Source of the DNA: an uncultured Bacteroidota bacterium
Lineage (GTDB): Bacteria > Bacteroidota > Bacteroidia > 2-12-FULL-35-15
Reading direction: 5' to 3'
NCBI GenBank assembly: GCA_903847205.1
Contig: CAINDA010000064.1
Coordinates: 275,247-339,246, forward strand
DNA length: 64,000 nt
Shown here piece by piece: positions 1-9,715 of the stretch; the stretch's first letter is position 1, and every line of letters begins with the position of its first letter. The position numbers and the translations under genes are program-made. The notes below the pieces were generated by a model. That model saw only the letters and a program-made list of their open reading frames with translations, made no database searches and was not told the DNA's origin.

Positions 1-435
1 TTTGACAAAGTGATTGACGTTAATCTCCGCGGAACATGGCTTATGTGCAAGGAAGCAGCAAAAATAATGCGCGATCAGAAAAGCGGACGAATCGTGAACA
101 TAGCCTCCCGTGCATGGCTCGGCAACATCGGGCAGAGTAATTATTCTGCCTCCAAAGCAGGTATTGTAGGTCTTACACGCGTGCTTGCACTTGAACTCGG
201 AAAATACAATGTGCTGGTAAACTGTGTAGCACCAGGCTTAATCGACACACCGCTTACACAAAAATTAGAGAAAGAAGTTTTACAGAAACTAATAGAAGCG
301 CAGCCTACTAAAACAATGGGAAAACCTGAAGATATTGCAAATGTTGTTGCTTTTTTGGCTTCAGCAGAAACAAATTTTATAACCGGTCAGACTATTTATG
401 TTGACGGCGGGAAGAGCATAGGAGCAGGGCTTTGA
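1..435 (+). CDS. Short-chain dehydrogenase/reductase, 3' part
   Basis: The open frame enters from the left edge (first codons read F-D-K-V-I-D-V-N), so the N-terminal NAD(P)-binding glycine motif lies outside the window. What remains is the second half of a classical SDR. It has the N-LRGT strand, a catalytic Tyr and Lys in NYSASKAG followed by IVGLTR, the VNCVAPGLIDTP loop after the active site, and the C-terminal ITGQTIYVDGG typical of FabG-like enzymes. The family oxidises or reduces hydroxyl/keto groups with NAD(P)H. The gene ends 83 nt before a molybdenum hydroxylase in the same direction, so it could belong to the same acyl-CoA or aromatic pathway rather than to fatty acid synthesis. 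That is inference; the substrate cannot be told from this fragment. Confidence 0.85.
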   Translation, partial: FDKVIDVNLRGTWLMCKEAAKIMRDQKSGRIVNIASRAWLGNIGQSNYSASKAGIVGLTRVLALELGKYNVLVNCVAPGLIDTPLTQKLEKEVLQKLIEAQPTKTMGKPEDIANVVAFLASAETNFITGQTIYVDGGKSIGAGL

Positions 436-463
436 CCTTAAAATAAATTAGAGAGATGGAGAA

Positions 464-502
464 TTAGAGAATTAAAAATTAAACAAATCAACCATTCTCT
501 AA
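464..502 (+). repeat. Weak hairpin between SDR and molybdenum hydroxylase
   Basis: A 9-nt inverted repeat, TTAGAGAAT at 464-472 and ATTCTCTAA at 494-502, lies in the short gap. It has a 21-nt loop and no proper T-tract. It may be an RNA-processing stem between operon genes or chance pairing in AT-rich DNA. Confidence 0.25.
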
Positions 503-518
503 ATCAGCAATTTTAAAA

Positions 519-3335
519 ATGAAACATATCAAACTTAAGATAAACGATAAACAGCACGAGCTTTTAGTCGGTGATCACGAAATGCTTTCCAGCGTTATCC
601 GTGAAAAAGCAGGTCTTACGGGAACTAAAATCGGATGCGAACAGGGCAGCTGCGGTGCCTGTACAGTTATGGTAAATAAAGAACCAGTCCTCAGCTGCAT
701 TACTCCGGCATTGAGATTTGACGGCGCTGAAATCACAACGATTGAAGGCGTTGCAACAAATGGTGAATTACATCTGCTGCAGGAAAAATTTGTTCAGAAA
801 GGTGCGATACAATGCGGGTTCTGCACTCCCGGAATGGTAATTACTGCATTGGATTTTGTAAACAAAAATCCAAATCCAAGTATTCATGAAATTAAAGATG
901 CTTTGTCCGGCAACCTCTGCCGGTGTACTGGATACAAAAAAATTATTGAAGCAGTTGCTGAATATGCAACGGAAGTTCAAAGTTTAAAGTCGGGAGTAAA
1001 AAGTTCTGAACCTGTAAAAGTCAAGCCGCTAACTGCAAAAGGAACAGTCGGCGTTCCCCGTCCTTACATTGAAGCAGGAAAGAAGGTGCAGGGGATTGCC
1101 GATTACGCTGATGATTACAAAATGAAAGATGCACTGCATGTAAAGTTTGCCAGAAGCTTATTTGCGCATGCAAGAATATTGAGTATTGATACATCTGAAG
1201 CAATGGCTCTTGAAGGTGTGCGCTACATTGCAACCGGAAAAGAATTACCTGTCACATTTGGGGTGCTTCCTTTATCACAGGATGAAGAAGCTATTGCTAT
1301 TGATAAAACAAGATATATCGGAGAAATTGTTGCAGCTGTTGCTGCCGACACTGAAGAAATTGCAGCGCAGGCATGTAAACTCATTCATGTGAAATACCAG
1401 CGCTTAAAGGAATTCCTTACCATAGATGAATCTTTTAATGATATCGGCACTGCGGAAAAAATCCATAGCACCTCCAAATTCAATAACAACATTCATAAAA
1501 AAGCGGAACTGCGTTTTGGCGATCAGCAGCAGGGATTGAAAGATGCTGAAGTAGTTTTAAAAATGGATTTTGAAATGGCCGGTATCAATCATGGTTTTAC
1601 TGAACCGCACGCCTCTACTGCATTTTGGGATGAGAATGGATTGACAATGATTTCCGCTACTCAGGTGTCACACTACCTGCATCGTGCATTGGCAAGAACA
1701 ATGGAAGTTCCGCTGAGCCGGGTCCGTGTAATAAAACCGCATGTCGGCGGAGGTTTCGGAGGCAAGGGTGATCCATTTGCTCACGAAATAATTGTTGCAC
1801 ATATTGCCAGAAAAACAGGAAAGCCGGTAAGAGTGCGCTTGACCCGTGAAGAAGTATTTCTAAACAATCATGGCCGCCATCCGACAAAAATGACTATCCA
1901 GCTTGGCGCAGATAAAGACGGAATAATAAAAGTATTGGATGCCAAAGTCGCAATTGACGGCGGGGCTTATGGAAGTTTCGGAATTGTTACTACGTATTAC
2001 AACGGGGTGCTGCTTCAGGCTCCTTACAAATTAGATAATTTAGGTTTCATAACTTACCGCGTTTATACCAACAAACCGCAGTGCGGTGCAATGCGCGGGC
2101 ATGGCGCTGTAAACACCCGCTTTGCTGTAGAATCAATGATTGATGATATTGCCCATCAAATAAATATGGATCCGATTGAAATGCGGATGAAAAATTTTCT
2201 TGACCCCAATTCATTCACCATCGGCCAATACCGCATCACATCAAACGGAATCAGGCAGGCCATTCAAACAGTTGCCAAGCAATCGGATTGGAAGAGCAGA
2301 CATGGCAAAATGCCCAAAGGGCATGGCTTTGGCGTTGCCTGCGGATTTTTTATCAGCGGCAGTGCTTTGCCGATTTGGTGGAATGAATTGCCGCAATCGG
2401 TAGTTCATTTGAAAGTTGATTTTGACGGAAGAGTACTGATTGCTTCCGGTGCCAATGATATAGGGCAGGGCAGCGATACTATGCTTGCAATAATAGTAGC
2501 GGAGGTATTGGGCATCAGCATGGATAAAACATTTGTGATAGCAGCAGATACATTAATCACACCGGTTGACTTAGGAAGTTACTCAAGCCGTGTAACTTTT
2601 ATGGCAGGGAATGCAGCAAAAGATGCTGCCGAAAATCTTAAAAAAGAAATTGAAACAGCAGTTTCCAAAAAGAAAAATATTGCACCAGAAGAACTGATTT
2701 TTTCTGAGAACAGAGTTTTCAGCAATGATAAAACTGTTGATTTAAGCTGGGATGAAGCCATTGAGATTCTGACAGCCAATCGCGGCGCAGTGAATGTGAG
2801 CGGTAAGTATATTTCTCCAAAATTGGGAGGAGACTTCAAAGGAGCCGGTGCAGGCTTAAGTCCATCGTATTCATTCAGCTCCTGCATTTCAGAAGTGAAG
2901 GTGGATCTGGAAACAGGACATGTAAAAATTATTAATGTTTGGGGTGCACACGACTGCGGAAAAGCATTAAATCCATTGGCAGTTGAGGGGCAGTTAGAAG
3001 GTTCATGGCACATGGGTATCGGCCAAACTATGACTGAAGATATGTCGTACTACAACGGATTACTGCTTACTAATAATTTTCTCGATTATAAAATTCCAAC
3101 AACCTTGGATACTCCGTCAATTCATACAAACATTATTGAAACGATAGATCCGGAAGGCCCATTCGGAGCTAAAGAAACAGGGGAAGGTGCGATTCATGCC
3201 GTGCTGCCTTCAATTGCAAATGCTATTTACGACGCAGTGGGAATCCGTATCACAAAACTGCCGATTAAATCAGAAGATGTATTAAAATTATTGAAAGAAA
3301 AAGAAAGTCAAACTTCTAACGCTGCAATAAAATGA
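519..3335 (+). CDS. Fused 2Fe-2S / molybdopterin subunit of a xanthine-oxidase-family hydroxylase or reductase (4-hydroxybenzoyl-CoA reductase-like)
   Basis: This is a 938-residue protein. Residues 1-80 are a plant-type 2Fe-2S ferredoxin domain (Cys40, 45, 48, 60). Residues 85-150 are the helical 2Fe-2S domain (Cys99, 102, 134, 136 in CGFCTPGM and GNLCRCTGY). From about 175 to the end it is the large molybdopterin-cytosine-dinucleotide subunit, with GGGFGGKGDPF, MRGHGAVNTRFAVE, GANDIGQGSD and the C-terminal GAKETGEG motif that carries the usual active-site Glu. In most CO-dehydrogenase/HCR-type enzymes these are separate small and large subunits. Here they are one chain, as in Desulfovibrio aldehyde oxidoreductase, but with a separate FAD subunit next door. 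The stop codon overlaps the next start (ATGA), so translation is coupled. The HCR-like assignment rests mainly on the partner gene; aldehyde or purine substrates are possible. Confidence 0.85.
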   Translation: MKHIKLKINDKQHELLVGDHEMLSSVIREKAGLTGTKIGCEQGSCGACTVMVNKEPVLSCITPALRFDGAEITTIEGVATNGELHLLQEKFVQKGAIQCGFCTPGMVITALDFVNKNPNPSIHEIKDALSGNLCRCTGYKKIIEAVAEYATEVQSLKSGVKSSEPVKVKPLTAKGTVGVPRPYIEAGKKVQGIADYADDYKMKDALHVKFARSLFAHARILSIDTSEAMALEGVRYIATGKELPVTFGVLPLSQDEEAIAIDKTRYIGEIVAAVAADTEEIAAQACKLIHVKYQRLKEFLTIDESFNDIGTAEKIHSTSKFNNNIHKKAELRFGDQQQGLKDAEVVLKMDFEMAGINHGFTEPHASTAFWDENGLTMISATQVSHYLHRALARTMEVPLSRVRVIKPHVGGGFGGKGDPFAHEIIVAHIARKTGKPVRVRLTREEVFLNNHGRHPTKMTIQLGADKDGIIKVLDAKVAIDGGAYGSFGIVTTYYNGVLLQAPYKLDNLGFITYRVYTNKPQCGAMRGHGAVNTRFAVESMIDDIAHQINMDPIEMRMKNFLDPNSFTIGQYRITSNGIRQAIQTVAKQSDWKSRHGKMPKGHGFGVACGFFISGSALPIWWNELPQSVVHLKVDFDGRVLIASGANDIGQGSDTMLAIIVAEVLGISMDKTFVIAADTLITPVDLGSYSSRVTFMAGNAAKDAAENLKKEIETAVSKKKNIAPEELIFSENRVFSNDKTVDLSWDEAIEILTANRGAVNVSGKYISPKLGGDFKGAGAGLSPSYSFSSCISEVKVDLETGHVKIINVWGAHDCGKALNPLAVEGQLEGSWHMGIGQTMTEDMSYYNGLLLTNNFLDYKIPTTLDTPSIHTNIIETIDPEGPFGAKETGEGAIHAVLPSIANAIYDAVGIRITKLPIKSEDVLKLLKEKESQTSNAAIK

Positions 3336-4276
3336 TTACTGAAAAATTTTATTTAAAACCTAAGTCTGTTGACGAAGCTGTTAAATCAGCCACGCAGCAC
3401 ATTGATTCTTTCCGCTACCTGGCAGGAGGAACGGATGTGATTGTAAATAAATATCAGGGTAACGAAGAAGCTGCATGCTTAATTGACATTTCAGATATCG
3501 ATGATTTAAAAAATGTGACGGTCGAGGGGGAGTATCTAAAAATAGGAGCATTAATCCGTTTGGATGATTTACAAAAACATGAAATTATTTCAAAACATTT
3601 CCCTGCGCTTATTAATATTGCTCATGAAGCAGCATCGCCGATGTTACGCAAAACAGCTACTATCGGCGGGAATGTGTTGTGCGAAAACCGCTGTTCGTTT
3701 TATAATCAAAGTGAAAGCTGGCGCGAAGCAGTTGGATACTGTCTGAAATGCGAAGGCGCAATATGTATTGCCACAGGCGGTAAAAAAAGCTGCTTTTCCA
3801 AGTTTGTTTCCGATACAGCTCCAGTACTAATCAGCATGGATGCCAAAATTGAAATTGCTGATACAGATGGAATAAAAACACTACCGTTGGAAAGCATTTA
3901 TACCGGCGATGGAATTGCTCCGCGAAACCTCAGCAAAACTGCTATAATCAAAAATATTATTCTTCCTTTAAACAGGAACTTCAAATGTGATTTCAGAAAA
4001 TTACGCCCGCGCGAAGCTGTTGATTTTACTTCGTTAACTACCGCTGTAGCAATGGATGACAAAGGGAAAGTAAAAATAGTGCTTGGCGGCGTTGACCCAA
4101 AACCAATTGTTGTTGAAGGCACAACGGATACTGATAAAAACGAATTAATTAAAACGGCAGTAAAAAAAGCAAGGATTGTTGATAATGATGTTTATTCCCG
4201 GGCATATAGAAAAGAGATGATAACCGTATTTCTTAACAAAAGTTTTAAAGAATTAACCAATTCAAAAATCAGATAA
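3332..4276 (+). CDS. FAD subunit of the molybdenum hydroxylase, with an HcrB-type 4Fe-4S insertion
   Basis: This 314-residue protein overlaps the upstream gene by 4 bp. It has the two FAD-binding loops of the family, AGGTD (31-35) and TIGGN (110-114). After the second loop comes a cysteine-rich insert of about 40 residues with Cys121, 137, 145 and 154 (plus Cys117 and 140), in a context RCSFYNQS...WREAVGYC...GAICIA...KSC. From what is known of the family, 4-hydroxybenzoyl-CoA reductase differs from other xanthine-oxidase enzymes by just such an insert in its beta subunit. The insert binds a 4Fe-4S cluster that feeds low-potential electrons from ferredoxin into the enzyme, in the direction opposite to normal oxidation. 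The 16-8-9 cysteine spacing fits what I recall of the Thauera protein. The enzyme is therefore probably a reductase, perhaps dehydroxylating an aromatic CoA ester. Confidence 0.82.
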   Translation: MITEKFYLKPKSVDEAVKSATQHIDSFRYLAGGTDVIVNKYQGNEEAACLIDISDIDDLKNVTVEGEYLKIGALIRLDDLQKHEIISKHFPALINIAHEAASPMLRKTATIGGNVLCENRCSFYNQSESWREAVGYCLKCEGAICIATGGKKSCFSKFVSDTAPVLISMDAKIEIADTDGIKTLPLESIYTGDGIAPRNLSKTAIIKNIILPLNRNFKCDFRKLRPREAVDFTSLTTAVAMDDKGKVKIVLGGVDPKPIVVEGTTDTDKNELIKTAVKKARIVDNDVYSRAYRKEMITVFLNKSFKELTNSKIR

Positions 4277-4350
4277 TTATTAAAACCGCGGACTCATATA
4301 ATACTCAAAGAATTTCAAAATTTGTTCCATTTTCGAACTACAAATTGAGC

Positions 4351-5547
4351 ATGATATTCAACAAAAAAATATCTTCAAGCCTTATTATTGCTGCGGGGCT
4401 TTCGCTCTCTTTGCTGATTTTTGTAGTTGACATTCTCTCTCCTATCGGCATTGCTGACGGAATATGCTATACCGGCGTCATGCTTCTTTCCATGTGGACG
4501 AAGGATAAAAAATTTACTATCATGGCCGCTTCCACAGGCATTGCATTTATAATTGCTGGGTATTTTCTTTCTCCGCCTGCACCTTCCATTGCCGAAGCAC
4601 ATATAGCCATCACCAACAGAATGCTCTCAATTGCAGTGGTTCTTATATGCGCTTTAATGATAATTAAGTACAAAAAAGTTGTTCAGACAGCATTGGAGCA
4701 GCGGGCTGAATTACATGAGCTCACTGAAAACTTGACTATGGCAAATTCGCAGCTTGAAGAACGCGTTATGGAGCGGTCCGCAGTAATTGAGAATGCACTC
4801 AGCAAGCTGAAAAAATCAGAAGCAGAACTTCAAAAATTACTCGAGCACGAAAAAGAATTAAATGAATTAAAAACCCGTTTTGTTTCAACAGCCTCGCATG
4901 AATTCCGCACACCGCTTGCTACAATATTAACTTCACTTTCACTTATCTCGAAATACGGCGAGCAAAACGAAAAGGAAAAACAAAACAAGCATATAGTCAG
5001 AATCAAATCCGCAGTGATGCACCTTACGGATATTTTAAATGATATACTTTCTTTAAGCAAACTGGAGGAAGGAGCCACGCTGGTTTCCAATGAAACATTT
5101 TCAGCTCCGGAATTAGTTACAGAAGTTGTCGGCGAATTGAAATTGATCGCAAAATTGAATCAGAAAATTATTTACAATCATGCAGGGGAAGATGAAATTA
5201 CACTTGACAAAAAAAATCTGCGGCATGTTTTGGTGAACCTGATTTCAAATGCAATAAAATTTTCTAATGAAGACGGCTCTGTGTATATCACCTCCGACGT
5301 TAAAAATTCAGTTTTCACAATTAAAGTTGAAGATTACGGCATTGGAATATCAGCTGAAGATCAAAAACATTTGTTCGAAAGATTTTTCAGGGGTACTAAC
5401 GCTGAGGCAATCCCTGGAACAGGTCTCGGACTGAATATCGTTGCAAAATATGTAGAAATAATGAATGGAAAAATAGATTTTAAAAGTGAGTTAACGAAAG
5501 GGACAGCATTCAGTGTTGAATTTAATTTAAGAAATACAGAATCCTAA
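4351..5547 (+). CDS. Membrane sensor histidine kinase
   Basis: The product is about 398 residues. An upstream in-frame TTG at 4345 is possible, but the ATG at 4351 leads straight into the first membrane helix. Three hydrophobic segments span roughly residues 8-30, 32-70 and 85-105. A coiled-coil linker (to about 165) follows, then a HisKA dimerisation domain with His183 in TASHEFRTPL, and an HATPase_c domain with the N box (NLISNAIKFSN), G1 (DYGIGIS) and G2 (GTGLGLNI). There is no periplasmic sensor domain of any size and no receiver domain, and no response regulator gene lies next to it. The gene sits between the molybdenum enzyme and a hemerythrin-like gene, so it may sense redox or membrane state; that is inference. 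Confidence 0.9.
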   Translation: MIFNKKISSSLIIAAGLSLSLLIFVVDILSPIGIADGICYTGVMLLSMWTKDKKFTIMAASTGIAFIIAGYFLSPPAPSIAEAHIAITNRMLSIAVVLICALMIIKYKKVVQTALEQRAELHELTENLTMANSQLEERVMERSAVIENALSKLKKSEAELQKLLEHEKELNELKTRFVSTASHEFRTPLATILTSLSLISKYGEQNEKEKQNKHIVRIKSAVMHLTDILNDILSLSKLEEGATLVSNETFSAPELVTEVVGELKLIAKLNQKIIYNHAGEDEITLDKKNLRHVLVNLISNAIKFSNEDGSVYITSDVKNSVFTIKVEDYGIGISAEDQKHLFERFFRGTNAEAIPGTGLGLNIVAKYVEIMNGKIDFKSELTKGTAFSVEFNLRNTES

Positions 5548-5564
5548 TTATAAGCAGCTGCATC

Positions 5565-6086
5565 ATGAAAAATCCAATTAAAATATTACAGGAAGAACAT
5601 AAGCTTCTTCTGCAGGCGGTTGAAACCGGAAAAGAGATACAGAAGATAAGCGATAACATTGTCTATCGTGATTTGATGCATGATTTCATCATATTCATAA
5701 GAAATTATACCGAGATCTATCATCATCCTAAAGAAGAAAATGTTTTATATCCTCTGCTCCAAAATCGGTCCAAAGCGATGAGCAGCGAATTCATTCATGA
5801 AATCTGCGACAACCACGAAGATTTCAAATCTCTGATTGCAGAAATAGAAAATCATTATGTGATGTTTGATTACAAACAATTACGAAAATCAATAGCTGCA
5901 TATTTTGATCTTTTATCAGAGCATATTAAACGTGAAAATAAAATAATTTTAAGTGCGGCTTCTGAAATTTTAACGATTAACGAAAAAGAAAATATTTACA
6001 ATCAGTTTGAAACAATAGATAAAAAAAACGGCGAAAAAGAAGAGCTGACAAAGGATTTATACAAAATGAGTTTGAAGATGGCCTGA
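5565..6086 (+). CDS. Hemerythrin-like (HHE) iron-binding protein
   Basis: This 173-residue all-helical protein starts 17 nt after the kinase. The di-iron ligand pattern of the HHE/hemerythrin family is visible: His12, His39, His53/54 with Glu57/58 (HHPKEEN), His84, His120 and Glu124 (HIKREN). Proteins of this type bind O2 or NO at a di-iron site or take part in iron-sulfur repair and oxygen sensing. Placement between a sensor kinase and an oxygen-labile 2-oxoacid:ferredoxin oxidoreductase suggests oxygen protection or sensing. The C-terminal 40 residues are charged and helical without a recognisable motif. Confidence 0.82.
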   Translation: MKNPIKILQEEHKLLLQAVETGKEIQKISDNIVYRDLMHDFIIFIRNYTEIYHHPKEENVLYPLLQNRSKAMSSEFIHEICDNHEDFKSLIAEIENHYVMFDYKQLRKSIAAYFDLLSEHIKRENKIILSAASEILTINEKENIYNQFETIDKKNGEKEELTKDLYKMSLKMA

Positions 6087-6154
6087 TTTTATCTCGAACT
6101 TTTAATTATCAAAGCAAGCAATTTCTAAATTAACAAAATACCAAACTAAAAAAG

Positions 6155-9100
6155 ATGGCAAAGAAAATAAAAATAATGGATGGCAATGAAGCAGCTGCTT
6201 ATATTGCTTACAAAACAAGCGAGGTATGCGCAATTTATCCTATCACCCCTTCTTCTGCGATGGGTGAATTTTGTGATGAGTGGTCTGCCTCAAATATTAA
6301 AAATGTATTCGGCGAAGTACCGAGAGTAATGGAAATGCAAAGTGAAGGCGGTGCTGCAGGCGCCGTGCACGGAGCATTGCAGGGCGGAACGTTAGCTTCC
6401 ACTTTTACATGTTCCCAAGGCTTGCTCCTGATGATTCCCAATATGTATAAAATTGCAGGAGAATTAACTCCTACTGTTTTTCACATTGCAGCACGCACAT
6501 TAGCTACGCATGCACTTTCAATTTTTGGAGACCACTCCGATGTGATGTCTGTCCGCCAAACCGGCTGGGCAATGCTTTTCGGACGCAACTCGCAGGAAGC
6601 AATGGATATGGCCTTAATCGCACAGGCTTCAACATTAAAATCGCTTCTGCCGTTTCTGAATATATTCGACGGCTTCAGAACGTCCCATGAACTAACAAAA
6701 GTAGAAGTTATACCAGATGATGTTATTGTAAAAATGATTGATGAAAACGATATTCTCGCTTTCAGAAAACGTGCAATGTCTCCTGAAAACCCTTCAATAA
6801 GGGGGACAGCACAAAATACGGACGTGTTTTTTCAGGGAAGAGAAGCTGCCAATAAATACTATACAAATGCGCCCGGTATTGTTACGGACATGATGAATAA
6901 GTTTGGAGAACTTACTGGCAGAAAATATAAATTATACGAATATTACGGACATCAAAATCCTGACAGGATTATTATTATAATGGGCTCCGGCGCTGGAGCA
7001 GTAGATGAAACAGTTAATTATTTGAATGAGAATGGAGAGCGTGTCGGCTATCTTTATGTCCGTTTATTCCGGCCTGTTGATGCAAAAGAATTTGTAAATA
7101 ATATTCCGGCCTCAGTAAAAAATATCTGCGTGCTTGATCGTGTTAAAGAACCGGGATCAATCGGAGATCCTCTATATATGGATGTTGTAAATATTATTGC
7201 TGAAGAATGGCAGGGCGAATATCCTAAAGTTACTGCCGGGCGTTACGGACTTGCGTCGAAAGAATTTACACCTGCAATGGTTAAGTCAATTTTTGATGAA
7301 ATGAAAAAGGACGCTCCTAAAAATCATTTTACAATCGGCATTGATGATGATGTAACTTTCACAAGTTTAGATTATGATAAAACTTTCTCTTTAGAAAAAC
7401 AGCATTTGTTCAGAGGCTTATTTTACGGGCTGGGGGCGGATGGCACAGTGAGTGCAAATAAAAATTCAATAAAAATTATCGGCGAAACAACTGATAATTA
7501 TGTGCAGGGATATTTTGTTTATGACTCAAAAAAATCCGGCTCGTTAACTGTTTCCCATCTCAGGTTCGGTAAAAAGCCGATACAATCAACCTATTTGATA
7601 AGCTCCGCAAATTTCATTGCCTGCCACCAGTCTAATTTTATAAACAAATATGATATTTTAAAAGATGCAGAAAAGGGTGCTGTGTTTTTATTAAATACCC
7701 CTCATGATACTGCCGATGTCTGGAGTAAAATACCGCAGCGTGTGCAGGAGCAGATTATTGAAAAAGAATTAAAATTTTATATCATCAATGCATCCAAAGT
7801 TGCGCGTGAAACCGGCATGGGATCACGCATCAACACGATTCTACAGACTTGCTTTTTTGCTATTGCCGGAATACTTTCAAGAGAAGATGCAATACAAAAA
7901 ATTAAAGACGCCATCAAAAAAACGTATGCTGCAAAAGGGGACAAAGTAGTTCTTAAAAACTTTGAAGCAGTGGATAAAACTTTAGAAAATTTACAGCAGA
8001 TTGATTATTCAAAATATAAAATCGGGACCATTGCAACTGAAAAAATGGTTTCGGACAGCGCACCTGATTTTGTGAAAAATGTTTTGGCAAAAATACTTTC
8101 TTTCGAAGGAGATGAACTGCCTGTAAGCGCCTTCCCTGTTGACGGTGCTTATCCTGCGGGAACTACCCAGTATGAAAAAAGAAACATTGCCGCTAAAGCC
8201 CCGGTTTGGGATGAAGCTTTGTGTTCACAGTGCGGTAAATGTTTTTTAATCTGCCCGCACGCAGCCATCCGCTGCAAAGTGTACAGCAAAGATGAACTTG
8301 CAAATGCGCCTGCCAGCTTTAAACATACTTCTCCTATCGGAAAAGAATTTGAAAAAGAAAAAGAGGCTTATACATTGCAGGTATCAGTGGAAGACTGCAC
8401 CGGATGTAATTTATGTGTTGAATATTGCCCTATTACAAGCAAAACCGATGCTTCGCACAAAGCAATAAATATGCAGGAACAGCTGCCATTGAAAACCACA
8501 GAAATAAAAAACTGGGATTTCTTTTTATCTATTCCAGAAATTGACCGCTCGCGTGTAAATAAAAATACCGTGAAAGGCACACAGTTCTTACAGCCGCTGT
8601 TTGAGTTTTCAGGAGCCTGCTCAGGATGCGGTGAAACTCCCTATGTTAAACTTTTATCACAGCTCTATGGCGACAGGATGGTAGTTGCTAATGCAACAGG
8701 CTGCTCTTCCATTTACGGCGGCAATCTGCCTACTACTCCATGGACTACCAATAAGGAAGGAAGCGGGCCTGCCTGGGCGAATTCATTGTTCGAAGACAAT
8801 GCTGAATTTGGTCTTGGAATAAAAATGGCCTTCGATAAAAAAATAGAAATTGCAAAAACAATCTTAGAAAACACTAAAGATATTATCGGCGAAAGTTTAG
8901 TAAATGAATTATTAAATGCCGACCAAAGCACTGAAGCCGGTATACGTAAACAACGCGAAAATGTGAAAGAGCTCCGAAGCCGAATCAAATCAATAAACAG
9001 CTTTGAAATGAAGCAGCTGAATATTATTGCGGATCATCTGGTAAAAAAATCGCATTGGATTATCGGGGGTGACGGTTGGGCGTATGACATTGGTTTTGGA

Positions 9101-9682
9101 GGTTTAGACCACGTACTTTCAACTGGAGAGAAAGTAAATATTATTGTGCTTGATACCGAAGTTTATTCGAATACCGGGGGCCAGAAATCAAAGTCAACAC
9201 CTATCGGCGCAAGCGCTAAATTCTCAGTGAACGGAAAAGAGAATACAAAAAAAGATTTAGCACTGCAGGCGATAGCGCATGGTTCAGCCTATGTTGCCCA
9301 GATAGCAATGGGTGCGAATGATGCACATGCGATTAAAACTATTCAAGAAGCAGAAGCATTTCCGGGTACATCAATTGTGATTGCATACAGCCACTGCATT
9401 GCTCACGGCTACGATATGTCGCAGGGAGCAGATCAGCAGGAGAACGCTGTAAAATCAGGCTATTGGCCATTGTTCCGCTACAACCCTTTAAAACCAAGAG
9501 GAGAACGTTTTTCGCTTGACAGCAAAGAGCCGACATTGGCATTGAAAGAATTTTTATACAACGAAACCCGCTTCAGCACGCTTGTCCGCCAAAACGCCGA
9601 ACACGCTGCAGAACTGCTTGTAAGAGCAGAAAGCGGTATAGCCAACCGTTGGGAAAGATTGCTTGCATTGAAATCTTTGTAA
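6155..9682 (+). CDS. nifJ: Pyruvate:ferredoxin (flavodoxin) oxidoreductase
   Basis: This is a 1175-residue, full-length single-chain PFOR, which converts pyruvate and CoA to acetyl-CoA, CO2 and reduced ferredoxin in the cytoplasm. Visible elements, in order, are the N-terminal pyrimidine domain with YPITPSS and the Glu of MQSEGGAAGAVHG, the domain with HIAARTLATHALSIFGDHSD, and two 4Fe-4S sites in a ferredoxin domain (Cys690 in CSQCGKCFLICP; Cys748, 751, 754 and 758 in CTGCNLCVEYC). Then come the proximal-cluster cysteines (SGACSGCGETPY, NATGCSSIYGG) and the thiamine-diphosphate motif GDGWAYDIGFGG near residue 973 with NTGGQKSKSTP. The enzyme could supply low-potential ferredoxin to the HCR-like enzyme encoded upstream. 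A strong hairpin follows the gene. Confidence 0.97.
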   Translation: MAKKIKIMDGNEAAAYIAYKTSEVCAIYPITPSSAMGEFCDEWSASNIKNVFGEVPRVMEMQSEGGAAGAVHGALQGGTLASTFTCSQGLLLMIPNMYKIAGELTPTVFHIAARTLATHALSIFGDHSDVMSVRQTGWAMLFGRNSQEAMDMALIAQASTLKSLLPFLNIFDGFRTSHELTKVEVIPDDVIVKMIDENDILAFRKRAMSPENPSIRGTAQNTDVFFQGREAANKYYTNAPGIVTDMMNKFGELTGRKYKLYEYYGHQNPDRIIIIMGSGAGAVDETVNYLNENGERVGYLYVRLFRPVDAKEFVNNIPASVKNICVLDRVKEPGSIGDPLYMDVVNIIAEEWQGEYPKVTAGRYGLASKEFTPAMVKSIFDEMKKDAPKNHFTIGIDDDVTFTSLDYDKTFSLEKQHLFRGLFYGLGADGTVSANKNSIKIIGETTDNYVQGYFVYDSKKSGSLTVSHLRFGKKPIQSTYLISSANFIACHQSNFINKYDILKDAEKGAVFLLNTPHDTADVWSKIPQRVQEQIIEKELKFYIINASKVARETGMGSRINTILQTCFFAIAGILSREDAIQKIKDAIKKTYAAKGDKVVLKNFEAVDKTLENLQQIDYSKYKIGTIATEKMVSDSAPDFVKNVLAKILSFEGDELPVSAFPVDGAYPAGTTQYEKRNIAAKAPVWDEALCSQCGKCFLICPHAAIRCKVYSKDELANAPASFKHTSPIGKEFEKEKEAYTLQVSVEDCTGCNLCVEYCPITSKTDASHKAINMQEQLPLKTTEIKNWDFFLSIPEIDRSRVNKNTVKGTQFLQPLFEFSGACSGCGETPYVKLLSQLYGDRMVVANATGCSSIYGGNLPTTPWTTNKEGSGPAWANSLFEDNAEFGLGIKMAFDKKIEIAKTILENTKDIIGESLVNELLNADQSTEAGIRKQRENVKELRSRIKSINSFEMKQLNIIADHLVKKSHWIIGGDGWAYDIGFGGLDHVLSTGEKVNIIVLDTEVYSNTGGQKSKSTPIGASAKFSVNGKENTKKDLALQAIAHGSAYVAQIAMGANDAHAIKTIQEAEAFPGTSIVIAYSHCIAHGYDMSQGADQQENAVKSGYWPLFRYNPLKPRGERFSLDSKEPTLALKEFLYNETRFSTLVRQNAEHAAELLVRAESGIANRWERLLALKSL

Positions 9683-9715
9683 GAACTTTCAATTTTCATA
9701 AAATTAAAATTATTC

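Noticed and set aside
2579..3013. Minus-strand 144-codon frame inside the molybdenum hydroxylase gene
   Set aside because: It lies wholly opposite a well-supported gene with all expected motifs and has low-complexity Ser/Phe-rich content.
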